A DNA stretch of 64,000 nucleotides from Ziziphus jujuba (taxonomy: Eukaryota; Streptophyta; Magnoliopsida; Rosales; Rhamnaceae), in assembly GCF_031755915.1 (NCBI RefSeq), contig NC_083390.1:16647001-16711000 (forward strand), written 5' to 3'. Positions 50,986 to 63,620 of this stretch are shown in pieces (position 1 is the stretch's first letter; each line of letters begins with the position of its first letter). The notes beneath the pieces were generated by a model that saw only the letters and a program-made list of their open reading frames with translations, ran no database searches and had not been told where the DNA came from. The position numbers and the translations under genes are program-made.

Positions 50986-51285
50986 TGTGCCAAATGAATC
51001 TAGATCTGTTTCAGCATTTTTCTTTTAAAAAGGGAAAAAAAGGGGGAAATCCGCAAAGTTTACAAACTAGTAGATGTTTTTTCATTGTTAGCTTCTTAAT
51101 TAGGTAAATAACTTTTTGTCAAAAAGAGCAAAGACAACATGAATCAATTCATTGTTAGTAGGCATTTACTTTTGGTTATGTTTTGTTTACCTTTGCAAAT
51201 AGAGAACGTCTTGTGGTTGGTCATGAACTTGCTACATTTTGTTTGGCCCAATCTAGTAAAATATTTTAGTCAGATGAATACCCAT

Positions 51286-51570
51286 CTTGGCTTTATAATT
51301 TCATTTTATCTTTTATTTTATTTTTTTATAAATTTTTTATTACAATTTGGGAGATGGAATTTTTATCCAGATTAAAAGTTCAAATATTGAATCTGTAGGT
51401 ATTCTTAGTGATTTTACCGTTGGTTTAAGCTAATAACTATCTTGGGTTTATAATTTTATTGTTTCATTTATTTTTATTACAATTTTTTGAAGGGATTTTT
51501 ACCTAAATCAAAAGTTTAAATCTTGAATTTGTAAGTGCCTTTTCAATGATTTTGTCATTGGTCTAAGCTT
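51286..51570. repeat. Diverged tandem duplication, about 145-bp unit
   Basis: Copies starting near 51286 and 51440 share CTTGG(C/G)TTTATAATTT, TTTTTATTACAATTT, TTTTTA(T/C)C(C/T)A, AAAAGTT(C/T)AAAT, TTGAAT(C/T)TGTA and ATTGGT(T/C)TAAGCT-like words. Confidence 0.75.
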
Positions 51571-52183
51571 AAGAATACATCATTTTATATAATCTAACCT
51601 ACCATATTTGTGATTTGAGATGGAATGAATTAGTTTTTTGATAAAAAAAAAAAAACAAATTTGAAAAAAAAAAAAAAAACAAAAGAATTTTGCATTTATA
51701 CATGTTTTCCTATACAAGCCACAAATAAATATATAGTTTCCAACAAAACTAAAATTACATGTCAACAAACTCTTGGAACTCTGCCTCAAACAGATCTTAT
51801 TTACCCCCACTCATGAAAGAAATTATTTGTCTACGTGCCTCTGTTTAATTATAACATAATTAAACATATTTTGCACCATGTTTCACATAAATACACAAAA
51901 ATTACATAATCTTACCAACCCAAAAAATAAAATGAACAAAGCTAGCCAGTTGAATATGGGGTACAACTTGTACACAATTGATAGCGGGGGCATTTCAGTT
52001 CGGTTTTAAGTCCTCCTCCATGCGAAAATTGAAGCTTGATTAACAAAAAAGGCAACTTAAGCTAGTCTAAACAATCCATTTGGTTCCCTTGTCCATTTCA
52101 TGCATAACCATATGCATATTTTTATTTTAATTTTAAAATACAAATATAAATACAATTTTGATATGTTGAAAAATTGTTTCTAT

Positions 52184-52257
52184 CAGAAATGGTAGTGACG
52201 TGATAAATGCTAATGGTTGCCAGAAATGGTAGTGACGTGATAAATGCTAATGGTTGC
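52184..52257 (+). repeat. Exact tandem duplication, 2 x 37 bp
   Basis: The unit CAGAAATGGTAGTGACGTGA through GCTAATGGTTGC at 52184-52220 is repeated without mismatch at 52221-52257. Each copy carries a TGACGTGA word (as-1/bZIP-like core). It lies about 300 bases beyond the 3' end of the glycosylase gene. Confidence 0.95.
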
Positions 52258-52365
52258 CATGTAAATTTATATTTATATCATTAATTAAGTTGTGCTATCC
52301 CTAACACTTACCACGTCAACACACTTCCAAACATAAATTAAAAATATGTTTCTAGCATATCATAA

Positions 52366-52407
<42 letters not shown>

Positions 52408-52555
52408 TATATTCCCTCTCTCTCTTTCTATATTATGCATGAGTTAATTGTGATGTAGGGTTTATGTGGAATTACGGCCATTAGTTATTCTTGGTTTTTC
52501 CCTTCCCTTTTTTTTTTTTTTTTTGGTATACACATTGATGGTTTTTAGACTTAAA

Positions 52556-53656
52556 TCAAATGTGCCTCCAAGGTCTCTCTGCAAGGCTAACGCATTCGTT
52601 ATGCCTGTAACAATCCACAAGATGGTCGATCGTTAACCCAGCAGCCTGCATGAATGAATACACAATCACTGGCCCCACAAAACGAAACCCACGTTTTACC
52701 AAATCTTTGCTAATTGCTTCTGCTTTTGGGCTCCTAATAGGAACATTTCTTGGATATCTGAACCGATTGATAACTGGTTTGTGATTCATGTTTCCCCACA
52801 TGTAGTTGCTGAAAGATCCAAATTCTATAACAATCTACACTATCACATATAAATTATTTAGTGTCAGAAATTAATTTATTACTATATTTGCACAGACAAA
52901 GAGATGAAATTGATCAGTATTTTTTTAACAGGCTTGCCTTTGATATGCATTTGGCATTGTCTACTATGCATCTTACTCTGCTCTCTGCCAACATGATTTC
53001 TTTGTTTGATGATATGTCTGTGATCTCTTTCTCCCCCATTTTAGCCACAGTGTTTGGATCAAACCCACAAAAAGCTTCCCTATTTTCAGTCACATTTTGG
53101 CTCAAAACCCCCCAAAAAAACAAAAAAAAAAAAAAAGCAAATATAAATAATGTATATGAAAATTGTGAAAAGAGTACCTGAAAAGCTCCCTTCTTTTAAG
53201 AATTTCAGTCCAATTGTAATCCATCAACATTCCAGACATTGCAAGCAGCTCGAACAATTGACTGTTTGATAATTGCCCAACTTTAAAGGATTAGTACAAC
53301 ATTCAACCATTAATGGTGATTATTATTAGTTTTGATTGAGAACTATTATAAGATCAGCTTACTTGTCATCGTAAACTGGAACACCCCAGCACTCGTCGTG
53401 AAATGCTACGTAAACTTTATCTGTATTAAAAACCTTTTATTTGTCAATTGCCAATATTGTGCAAGTGCAATTTCTTTAGTTAAGACACTTTGCTTCCATA
53501 TGTAATATGTTCCTCAGAGTTGGTAAAAAACTTGGTCTTTGTTACATTTTTTTTATTTTTCGTATAATCAGTCTTGAAGGGAGAGAAATAGAGGACGTAC
53601 CAACTTCCAAGAAACAGAATAAATAAAATGCATGATATATTATAAATATTATTATC

Positions 53657-53705
<49 letters not shown>

Positions 53706-54753
53706 ATTGCATTCTTAATTCCATGTTGTTGAAATTTCAACCGCTAGTTAAGTTATAGCAGAAATTTTGGGACTTTCTTTTTCATTACGTATGTACTATA
53801 TATATAATATCATTTTCCTTAGATTCCATAGTCCAGCTGCCATGATAGATACATTATTTTTGTTTCTTTGCTTGGTAAGGTTGAAAAAGTAATTAATGTC
53901 TAACAACGTTTTTTTGACAAAAAATTGAGTTTTCAGCAACTGAGAAAATATATTAGGCCCCAATTAAATTGCTCTCCATAAACCAGAAAAAAGATAAATA
54001 GCAAATGAAATTCTGATTTTATACGGCAAAAATATATGAAGTAAATTTTGAAAAAAAAATATGATTATACTACAATTTTGAAAAAACAATATGATTATAC
54101 TACTTCAATATGATTTAAATTTATAAAACAGAAACCCAAAAAAAAAAAAAAAAAAGAAGAGAAAAATCATAAAATAAATTCTGATCAAATATGATTATAA
54201 TGTATGGAGCTTAGGTTATGATAAGGGTCTAACTTGTAATCACATGCAATTTATGAATTATATTGCTGGAATTACAAATGCAATCAGACAATTAAGCTCG
54301 CACAATAAACTGGACAACTTTGTTGATAATAGAAAAATTATAAAAAATCAGATGGTTCTGACTTGAGACTGATTGCATATAAGACTTACCGCTGTTCTTT
54401 GTTATCCAGTTGCACCTTCTAGGTTCTCCAGTATCACCATCCAGAGTCTGCTGCTGATCAATTTTCGGAGCTGGGGTTTCTTTTCTTCGAGGAGGTGCAA
54501 TCAATCGGAGAGCCAAAGAGATTTTCTGATCCAGTGGAGAAGCAAAATCTGTCAATGAAGAGTCGTTTGAGTTCTCTGAGAGAGACAATGAAACAGATGA
54601 TGATAAGGAAAGAGATGAATTGCTTCTCTGAAGACCAATTGGGTAGATTCTTTTGAGGTGTTTAGAGAAAAGTCTTGGACTGTTTGTTTTCTCTTTCTCT
54701 TTTGAAATATTGTTCTTCTCCAAGATTTGTTTTCTTACAGTTGGCCTAGACAT
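52556..54753 (-). CDS. DNA-3-methyladenine glycosylase I (TAG family), five exons
   Basis: Exons: 54753-54390, 53420-53363, 53261-53178, 53079-52938 and 52834-52556; the joined frame is 927 nt, 308 aa. Residues 1-110 are a Ser/Lys-rich plant extension. The TAG fold starts at RRCNWITKNSDKVYVAFHDE and includes CWGVPVYDDNQLFELLAMSG, LMDYNWTEILKRRELF, then VKRGFRFVGPVIVYSFMQ. The zinc ligands of bacterial Tag have counterparts at C114, H129, H287 and C291 (DHLVDC). The enzyme class removes alkylated bases such as 3-methyladenine in base excision repair; nuclear or organellar location is not clear from the sequence. The intron between exons 4 and 5 has donor AAG|GCAAGC, a GC-AG intron; the other three are GT-AG. 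The position equivalent to E. coli Glu38 appears to be Ser150. It resembles Arabidopsis At1g13635. Confidence 0.92.
53660..53703. repeat. (TA)n microsatellite in glycosylase intron 1
   Basis: About 21 TA units without interruption, inside the large first intron (53421-54389). Confidence 0.9.
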
Positions 54754-54860
54754 TTTGGAAAAGGGAGATAAGAAAAAGATAAAAAAGGTAGCTAGCTTTT
54801 GTTGTTATAAACGGGGTAGATGAGAAAAGTGGGTTTGAGATTTAAATAGGAAGAGGATTT
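54754..54860 (-). promoter_or_regulatory. 5' UTR and TATA-like box of the glycosylase gene
   Basis: The minus strand carries CCTATTTAAATCTC at about 54837-54850, roughly 90 bases before the ATG, a plausible TATA-type box. The leader between is purine-rich in mRNA sense. Confidence 0.4.
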
Positions 54861-54899
54861 GTAAAAATATGATGACATGCCTGTTTTTTATTTTTTATT

Positions 54900-57300
54900 T
54901 TTTTATTTTTTAGCAGATTAGGACAAATTTGAGGATTTTCTGAGCTTTTACTTAAAAGTTGGTTGGTGAAATGTGAGTTTCATAATTATCGATTTTCTAA
55001 TTTTTTCACCTTAGTTTTCAAGCAAAATCCAAAAGAGTAGTTATACACTCTTTATTGTACGTGGGATATGAGAAAGCATTTTCTTGAATAAGATACTTTT
55101 GAATATCACCTGAAATCTTGTAAATTTTTTTCTATTTGGGAAAATGGGGAAGTAAAATTATTAAATCACCTTATTATTATTATTATTATTTTTTTTTTGG
55201 TGAATTTATTGAACCACCTCATCTAATTAGCAAATAAATGAACTATTTGACTTTTTGTTAATTACTCTCTCATTAAGCAGATTAGGACAGGAGTTGCAAA
55301 GATTAATAATGCATGTCTTGTCAAAGTGTCCATATAGTTCTTTACTCAAGTTTTTTTTATTTTTTTATTTTTTATTTTTTATTTTTGGGGTTCCATACTC
55401 ATGTTGATGTCATTATTTCTCTCTTTTTGTTTCTAAGCCATATATTATGGATCTAGCAATCAACATTTACCTCTATTTTATTTCTTTTCTTTATTGTTTA
55501 TTTATTTTAATATTGAATATAAGGAGATTGGAACTCAAAATTATCAACCATAATTTCCTTTTCTGGTTAGGTTACTTTGGCCTTTTTTTTTTAATTGTTT
55601 TTAAAGTCAAACTAAACATAAAATGATTCAATGAAAAGGAAAAAAGGAATATCACAAAAATAAATATGCTTACAACTAGGTTTGTGGGTTAATAATTGGG
55701 TCAACCAAATAGTATATCTACATCTTATAAGTTTCTATTAATTTGAATAATATATAACTTTAAAATTGTTCTAGTTCAATACCAAACACATTTTCAAACT
55801 TTAAAAATGATTAGAAATACAATCATTTTTTTTTGTGATTCTATAAAATTATGAAAAACTGCTTTTCAGATTGTGAAATAATAAGTATAACAAAATTATT
55901 CAATTGCTAGAAGATGCAATTAACATTGATCAATTATGAAGTAAAGCAATTTGGACCTTTAGGAAATCTCAGCTTTAAGTTCTCAAGCACTTCATAACAA
56001 GTATTTGGTAAATGGCACTTCATATATAATAAATAATGCATATGAGGAAGTTGGACTATCAATTTACATAGAAGCTGATAACTTCTTTTAGACTAAAATT
56101 TAAAAATATATCAGCGATTCCTTAATACTTTAATATTTCATTGAATTTATATTTAGCTATTAATATATATTTTAAAAAGTTTACAAATAAAACTTTAATG
56201 ATAAAATCATAATATAAATCTGACTTTTTCAATATATATATATAAATTGTACTGTAGTGTACGGATCAACAGTAAGATGTAATGTTTTGGCATGTGAAGA
56301 TTGAGAGGTTACAATGAAAATGGTCTTACATCTTAAAAAGGTGAAGTTGGAAATATACAATTTAATTAAGTTGCAGAGTTGATAGCACTCTTTAGTAAAC
56401 AGGAAAAGTGTAAATGATAAATAAATATAGTTGTGGTGTTTGTCTCAATGCAAGTGTAAAATGGGTCCATTAATATTCTTAACTTGTACTTCTCCTGTCT
56501 GATTCTGCCCTCAAAACCTCTGAAAGCAAACATACAGCCTACATGGAAAGAGATATCCTATCCATCATCATATTCATCTCCATGCTCTGTTTTCTTATTT
56601 TAGTCAATACTTTCATGGCCATGGTTTCCACCCCCCCTTTTTTTTTTTTTTTTTTTTTTTGGGGTCTCTATTAAGCCATTTTTATATTAATATTGCAATA
56701 TTGCGAGACCAACCAAGTAGGCATATTATATATGTTTAGAATATTATTTTCGTTTCATAATTCAACTGTATAATAACATGTATTAATTTAATCTTTAAAG
56801 TTCTTTTTTATTGTGAGAAGTTTGGTAATTTAACTTTGTAAGAAATAAAGAATTTATTTTCCTTAGTAAGTGGCAATGATTTTTTGCATTTTTTCCCTTG
56901 GCCAAAGAGCAACTATTGTAAATGTAAATTTCATTTTGTTTGTGGTTAAGTTTGAAGTGAAAATGATTTTGTATATTTTAATTAAGAATTTCAAAATTAT
57001 TATCCTAATTATTTTTAAGGGGAAAACAATTTTAAAAATATACTTCCCCTATATTAGTATGGTGCATTCAGAAGTAATAAAAATTATATAAAGTTCTCCA
57101 TATTGAACATGGTTGACATTGATAAAGAAAAAACCTTTGTAGGTTAGGTTTAACTTTAATTTGCTGCCTCCTTGTTTTTTTTAATTATTTTATTAACTTG
57201 ATTCCATGTGGATAGATGTGTGTTTTTTAAATTATTTTTGGGATAATTGTTTTTTGGGTTTCTTCTCATTTATTTATTTTTAGGTGTCTATGATAGTTTA
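54900..57300. other. AT-rich intergenic DNA, no gene seen
   Basis: Between divergently transcribed glycosylase and PPR genes. Only A/T runs, a C8-T run junction near 56630-56660 and short random frames were seen. Confidence 0.65.
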
Positions 57301-57691
57301 TAAATGGAGTGACGTCGTTTCAAAGCTGGTTTAAGCAGAAATCAAAAAAATTGATCACCATGGCCACAGAGGTCAACAATAATCCAGCGAAAATTGTAAA
57401 ATGTGTGAATCAGAAGCTTCAAAATTGCCGCCAAATTAATGGCTCTCTAAAACCCCACCAAAACCTCTCTCTTCTGCGCTCGTTTAAACCCTCAGATAGT
57501 TGTAATAAAAGCTTAAACCTTTTATCTAATTTCCACTCTTTTTATGTCATTTTTTCTACCTCCAAGTTTCAAATTTTCCCTAGAAACAAACAGTTTCTTT
57601 TTTCTTTTTTCTTTTTTCTTTTTTTTTTCAATTTTTATTTATTTATTTATGTATTCTGCCCCTTAAAAAAACCCTAGACCCCAAAATTTCC
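57300..57691 (+). promoter_or_regulatory. Proximal promoter or leader of the PPR gene with telo-box
   Basis: Contains TGACGTCGTTT near 57310, a pyrimidine-rich tract (57597-57650) and AAACCCTAG (57669-57677) just before the start codon. The telo-box AAACCCTA is common in promoters and leaders of plant translation and organelle-biogenesis genes. A 122-codon open frame here (57309-57677) has no conserved look and is taken as leader. Confidence 0.5.
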
Positions 57692-60604
57692 ATGCTCTAC
57701 CACCTCCTTCGATGGAACAATCGCCTTCATTTCACACAAAAATCTCGAACCCTAGCTCCCCTCACTTCCCTCATCTTCACTAAGCCCTCTGTCTCCGCCG
57801 CTAAGCTCGATGACGAGCCCTTGGTCCAAAACCCTAGAGACACCGTTTCTGAAATCCTTGCCGGTTTGAAGAGCTTGGGTTTGAGAAGGTTTGTCTGTGG
57901 GCAATATTTCAAAACCCTTGTACCTACGTTGAATCAACCTCAGGTGGATTTGATTGTCGATAGCTTGAGAATTGAGAACCCAGATTCTGCTTTGGATTTC
58001 TTCGATTTATTGAAGAATGTGTACGGGTTTCGTCATTCCAGGGTTTCGAGATTCGTCGTTTCTCATGTTTTAGCTTCGAAAAGGCGGTTCAATGGCTTGC
58101 GCTTCGTCATAAAGCAAATGGTGGATGAGGAAGGTATTGGTTTTTAAGTGTTCTTCAATGATTTTTATGGTTCTTTTTCTTTTTTTCTTTTGTTTGGTTG
58201 CCGGATATATCTCTTCGCTTTCTTAAAGAAAATGAAGATATATTCTGACCGAGGTCGTCTAGGGCTTTAGTTGAATTGTGTCAATCTAAAAAAAAAATAA
58301 AAAAAAAAGTTCTCGAATTGCATGTAGTTTTTGGGAGCTTTCATAAAATTTTGTGGGTTTAAGGCCTATTCTGTGTTCTTGACTAATTGTTTTTCCAGGT
58401 AATGGTTCAAGGGTGGTTACTTGATTCTATTAGTTGAAATCAGAACCATTTGCATTTTTTTTTTTTTCTTTTTGTCATTTGGTTCTATTTTTTGTTTAGT
58501 GAATATGTAGCTCATTTTTTCTCTTTTTTATAGAATTATTTGATTTGTGATAGGCTCTGGTTCTGCTCATTCACTCTGTGAGCTGCTCCTGAATAGATTT
58601 CTGGGCTGGGATGCGAATAATGTTGTATGGGATGTGCTGGCATTTGGGTATTCAAAATCTGAGATGGTTCGTGATGCCCTTTTTGTTCTTGCTAAGATGA
58701 AAGATCTGAACCTGGATATCTCAATATCAACCTATAACTGTCTGTTGTACAACTTGAGGCACACAGATTTCATGTGGGATGTATATGATCAAATAAAAGT
58801 CAGTGGAACTCCTCAGAATGAATACACCAGTTCCATACTTATAGATGGCTTATGCAAGCAATCCAGGTTAAAAGATGCCATTTTGTTTCTGAGGAATACG
58901 GCACAGAAGGAGCCTGGACCTTCTGTTGTTTCATTCAATACCATCATGTCAAGTTGCTGTAAAATTGGTTTTGTGGATGTTGCAAAGTCTTACTTCTGTA
59001 TGATGTTCAAGAATGGAATTGTTCCTGATTCATACAGTTACAATATTCTTATTCATGGGCTCTGTATAGCAGGTTCAATGAAGGAAGCATTGGAGTTCAC
59101 AAATGACATGGAGAAGCATGGGCTAGAGCCCAACATAGTAACCTACAACATTCTTACTAAAGGGTTTTATTTACTTGGTCTGATGGATGGGGCTCGGATG
59201 GTCATTCAGAAAATGTTGCTTAAAGGAATGAATCCAGATCATGCTACTTATACAATTCTGATATGTGGTCATTGTTACGAAGGCAATATCAAGGAAGCCC
59301 TTAAGTTGCGGAATGAGATGCTTTCACGGGGTATCCATTTGAGTGTTATTTTATACAGTATATTGCTTAGCAGTTTGTGTAAAAGCAGTCAGGTTGAAGA
59401 AGCATTGAGATTGCTTTATGAAATGGAAATATTTGGCTTGAAACCTGATTTTATAACGTATTCTATCGTAATTCATGGCCTCTGCAAGCAAGGAGATGTC
59501 CAAAGGGCTAGTCAACTGTACCAGGAAATGTGCTTGAAACTAATCTTTCCCAATAATTTTGCACCTCGTGCTGTTTTGTTGGGTCTATGTGAGAAGGGGA
59601 TTATACTTGAAGCAAGAGAGTATTTCGATACTCTAACAAGAAGGAACCTGATGGATGATATTGTCTTGTATAATATTATGATTGATGGATATGTGAAACA
59701 TGGTGATACTGCTGAGGCTGTACATTTATACAAACATTTAATTGAAAAAGGTATTACTCCAAGTATAGTCACTATCAATACTCTTATTTATGGATTCTGC
59801 AAAACTGGCAAACTAGCTGAGGCTCAGAACCTCTTCCTCACAATCAAACCACTTGGACTGGTGCCAAGTGTGGTAACTTATACTATTATGATCAATGCCT
59901 ACTGTGAAGAGGGAAACATGCAAGGCATGCTTGATCTCTTTCATGAGATGGAAGCAAAGGGTGTGGCACCGACTCATGTAACTTATACTGTAGTTATTAA
60001 AGGACTCTGCAAACAGAGGAAGCTTAAAGAAGCTTTTCAGTTGATTGAGGATATGTATGCTAAGGGTCTAATTCCAGATCAGATCATATATAACATCATC
60101 ATTAAGTATTTCTGTGAAGTTCAGGATTTTGGCAAAGCTTTTCAGTTACATAAAGAGATGTTGCATAATCTCGAGCCAATTCCTTCTACATATAACGTTC
60201 TCATCAATGGTCTTTGTGTATATGGTAAACTTAAGGATGCTGATGATCTAATGGTTTATCTTGAAAACCACAATGTCAGATTGACAAAAGTTGCTTATAC
60301 TACACTAATAAAAGCACATTGTGCAAAGGGTGAGGTATTTAGGGCGGTGGAACTCTTCCATCGAATGGTGGAGAAAGGATTTGAAATCTCAATAAGAGAT
60401 TATAGTGCGGTAATTAATAGATTGTGCAGAAGGAGTCTGCTAAGAGAAACAAGACAATTTTTGCACATGATGTTATCCAAAGGCATTTCCCCGGATCAAG
60501 AACTTTGTGAGGTGATGCTTAAGGCTTTCCATCAAGATGGTGATCTCAATTCAGTATTGGAGCTTGTTGCCAAGATGATCAAATCTGGATTTTTTCTTGA
60601 TTAA
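57692..60604 (+). CDS. P-class pentatricopeptide-repeat protein, At1g13630-like (two exons)
   Basis: Exon 1 is 57692-58133, intron 58134-58553 (GTATTG..GATAG), exon 2 is 58554-60604; the joined frame is 2493 nt, 830 aa. The N-terminus (MLYHLLRWNNRLHFTQKSRT) is rich in Arg/Ser/Thr/Leu and lacks acids for about 40 residues, like an organelle-targeting peptide. From about residue 240 the protein is built of 35-residue PPR motifs with the usual VTYNILI.GLCK.G...EA..L..EM...G..P pattern, roughly fifteen in tandem. There is no E, DYW or SMR domain, so it is P-class. Such proteins bind organellar RNA and act in stability, splicing or translation; its target is unknown. It sits divergent to the DNA glycosylase gene, as part of a block that appears conserved with Arabidopsis. 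Confidence 0.93.
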
Positions 60605-63600
60605 TCCATGAGAAAATGATGTTATTTGGGCTTCTCCCTGTTAAAAGAGCTGCAAGTCCTATAGGAGTTCCATAGATGAGGTATAGCAACTTGCATATAT
60701 TGATAATTTTTTAGTCCTTAAACTTCAATTAAAAGTAGCGTATCACTTCAAATGCCTTCTCGATTGCTTGAGATAAATACCATACAGAATGCTTTATTTA
60801 CCACTATATGTCAAGAATGACACTTGGTGGCATGCTGTGATCTCCAGATAAAATCAATATTGTCAAAGCCATATTGAAAGAGGGTTTATTTTTCTTGTTC
60901 TGTTGCCAGAAGTGTAATTTTGAGACATCTTTCTGCAGTTTTTTTATTTTATTTTATTCCTTCCTTAGGCCCTCTTCAAAGTTCAAGTTTATGCTTGAAG
61001 TGTAGAGTTCTTTACCACCTACGGATAGCTTTTTCTGGGGTTGATGTACAGGTGAAGAATTTTTATGTACAGAAGTAAATTTTTTTAATTAAGAAACAAG
61101 TAAATGACTTTCATGTCCACAGATGAGCTCAAATGGTACTATATCAAAGCCTCTTATCTTTCTACTTTATATTGGAGTTGATAGGTGATGATATAAAGTA
61201 TAGACAATCAATATCCTCTGAAGTGGTTTACTGCTGCTGAAGCTGCCTGCAGAATAATGTTCACCTTCACTCCTTGTATACAAGCACCAGAGTTAATTTA
61301 AGGTATTAATTTTTTGAAACCTCATACCTTGATATCAATTAGTAGTTCTCATGCAGAGTACTTAGAAAGTAAAATTTCTAATGAATGAGATACAGCAAAA
61401 TTTCTAAATTTTCATCTGTTTCTTGGCATCTAACACCATCATTAATGAATATAATAATAAGACAAATTTTTTTCTTTTTATAATTTATATTGTCGCTATT
61501 GGCTTTATATATTTTATATGAAACAAAGGCATAGATTTTTCCTTTTATTTGGTTGTGGATGTGTTTGCAGACACTGTTTTATCTGGGTTTCTGGAACATG
61601 GTATTTTGGAAATACATATGGTTCTGCCCATATATAGCAAGTCTCTAAAACCAAACTTGTGATACCCACATAAACACGTTTTTTCATTACCTGCATTCTG
61701 CTATTCTTCACAAAATTGAGGTGGTGCTTGCTCAATGACGCAACTTTTGTAGTGACTGAATAACTAACTCTTGGCAAGATGGAACATCACATCTGCTATG
61801 GTAAGAAAAATAAATTTTCAATTTATTTGTTCTGATTTATGATTTAATAATTTTTCACATATTTTTGAAGTGAGAAAATACTTGGAAGTTGGAACCTTTG
61901 TCTTATAATAATCCTTGTTCCCTTCAGGGTTGACTGACTGCAGAAATTCATGTATAATGGTAGCAAATAATGGAATTGCTCTATGCAATCCGTACAAGGG
62001 TGTGTGGTCAGGGGATTATGCTTCAGGGAATCTATAACCCAAGGTGAAGCAGCTTATGAATTTGTTGCAAACAAAATATATGTTTGTGTGGCTGTCTAGA
62101 GAACGTCCTCAACTTTGCATTTAATAAGAGTTACCTTAAAATAAATGATAGCTGACAGAAATTTCTAATTATATGATGTCTCTTGCTAATTACAATCACT
62201 ATAAGACTATAAGACTAAGATATGTCCATGAATACTCGAGGAAGCTTAATTTCGCTCATAGAAGGCTGCTGAAGATAAGATTTTGCTTGATAGCCTTTAG
62301 AAAATGCATTTTGAGTGAGTTTCAGAGGATTTAAGTTCAAAATGGAGTGCTTCATGCTTGGCGTTTCACACATGCCCTTTGCATGACAGGCTTTTGACTT
62401 GGTTCGATGTGTTTTTCTTCTGGAATCAAAGGCACTTTGATGGGGCTTAGGTAACAAGAAAACGTTGGTGAACAGTCACCATTTATGGGGGTAAAATTTC
62501 CGGAGTATTGTTGTATCCATGATTGGATGTTGTTTCTTCAGCTTTTTTCGCTTCTTAATTTGGTTGTGGTTCATTTGTTGATGCTCATACAATCTATAAA
62601 ATATGAGAACCAACAAATTTTAAGATATAATTTACCCGCAATTAATATGTTTAGATGCTTTGATTCCAGTGTTCTTAACTTATTATTATTTTTATAATTT
62701 TCTTTGTTTCATATACTACAATAAATTATAAATTCCAAAAATCATCCCCGAAAGTCACAATTACAAAACGGAAAATAGAAGCTGAACGTACACATGTTTT
62801 GTGATAAATTTTTCTTATGTCACTATTAAAATCATTATTCAATAATAAATAAATTATTTTGAAGTTATAAAAGCCTTTTCAATTAAGGTTGATAAATTTC
62901 GATGATGAAAATCTCCCCAAAACCAAATTTACTGCTTGAAATATTTCTTCTTCTATATATATATATATATATGACTATGTTCTATGAATATATTTAAAAT
63001 CGATATTTTTTTGATGAAAATGTCAATTTTATTGTACACTATATATATTAAAGTCGATATTTTCATAAAAAATATGTCGATATTTTCATAAAAAATATAA
63101 CAGTTTTGAATACAATCTAGACCATCTATATGGTAAAATTTTCCTTTATATATATATATATATATACATATGTACATATTTAATCCAAGGAGAATTTCAT
63201 CAAATAGATAGTTATAATCATCAGGACGTGCACCCTCAAAAAAGACAAAGAAAAAATAAAATAAAACAGGGGAATTTAAATGACATGGACCCTCAAAAAA
63301 TTCTCTCTTACGTATAATATCTTCTTTAAAATAATAGCTGCTGAGCATGAGTGAAAGACATCAACTTAGAGCAAGAGAGAGAGAGAGAGAGAGAGAGAAA
63401 AGAAGATATATTTTATTTTTCAAGAACAAAAAAACAGTATTTTATTCGCATCTTTTTATTTATTATTATTTGATGAATATTTTATTTCCATCTTACCAAA
63501 GATAGAGAAGGGAAGAACCTCTTTTTCTTTATCTTTTCTCCTTTAACAAAATAGTACTATTTTATTGCCAAATTTTTTATATCTCATCTACTTAAATTAA
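60605..63600. other. 3' flank of the PPR gene and intergenic DNA, no gene seen
   Basis: The first 1-2 kb are less AT-rich than usual spacer and may include untranslated PPR-gene exons, but no coding frame with an ATG and recognisable content was found. Further on are TA runs (62955-62972, 63150-63166), a 23-bp tandem repeat TCGATATTTTCATAAAAAAT (63053-63098) and a GA run (63375-63400). Confidence 0.55.
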
Positions 63601-63620
63601 GTGCCATTATTTTTCATCTT

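Larger units (their letters stand above)
46200..52500. other. AT-rich intergenic DNA with tandem duplications, no gene seen
   Basis: No supported gene. Contents: TA run (47137-47161), T runs, diverged tandem duplications near 50.65-50.98 kb and 51.28-51.57 kb, an exact 37-bp tandem duplication (52184-52257), and a TC then TA run (52367-52407). An open frame of 96 codons near 47.54-47.83 kb is hydrophobic without recognisable features and is not called. Confidence 0.6.

Noticed and set aside
57309..57677. 122-codon frame upstream of the PPR gene
   Set aside because: Low-complexity Phe-rich end, located where the PPR leader with telo-box is expected; no conserved features.
62215..62457. 80-codon minus-strand frame downstream of the PPR gene
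   Set aside because: Lacks an ATG start and recognisable motifs; likely untranslated flank of the PPR gene.
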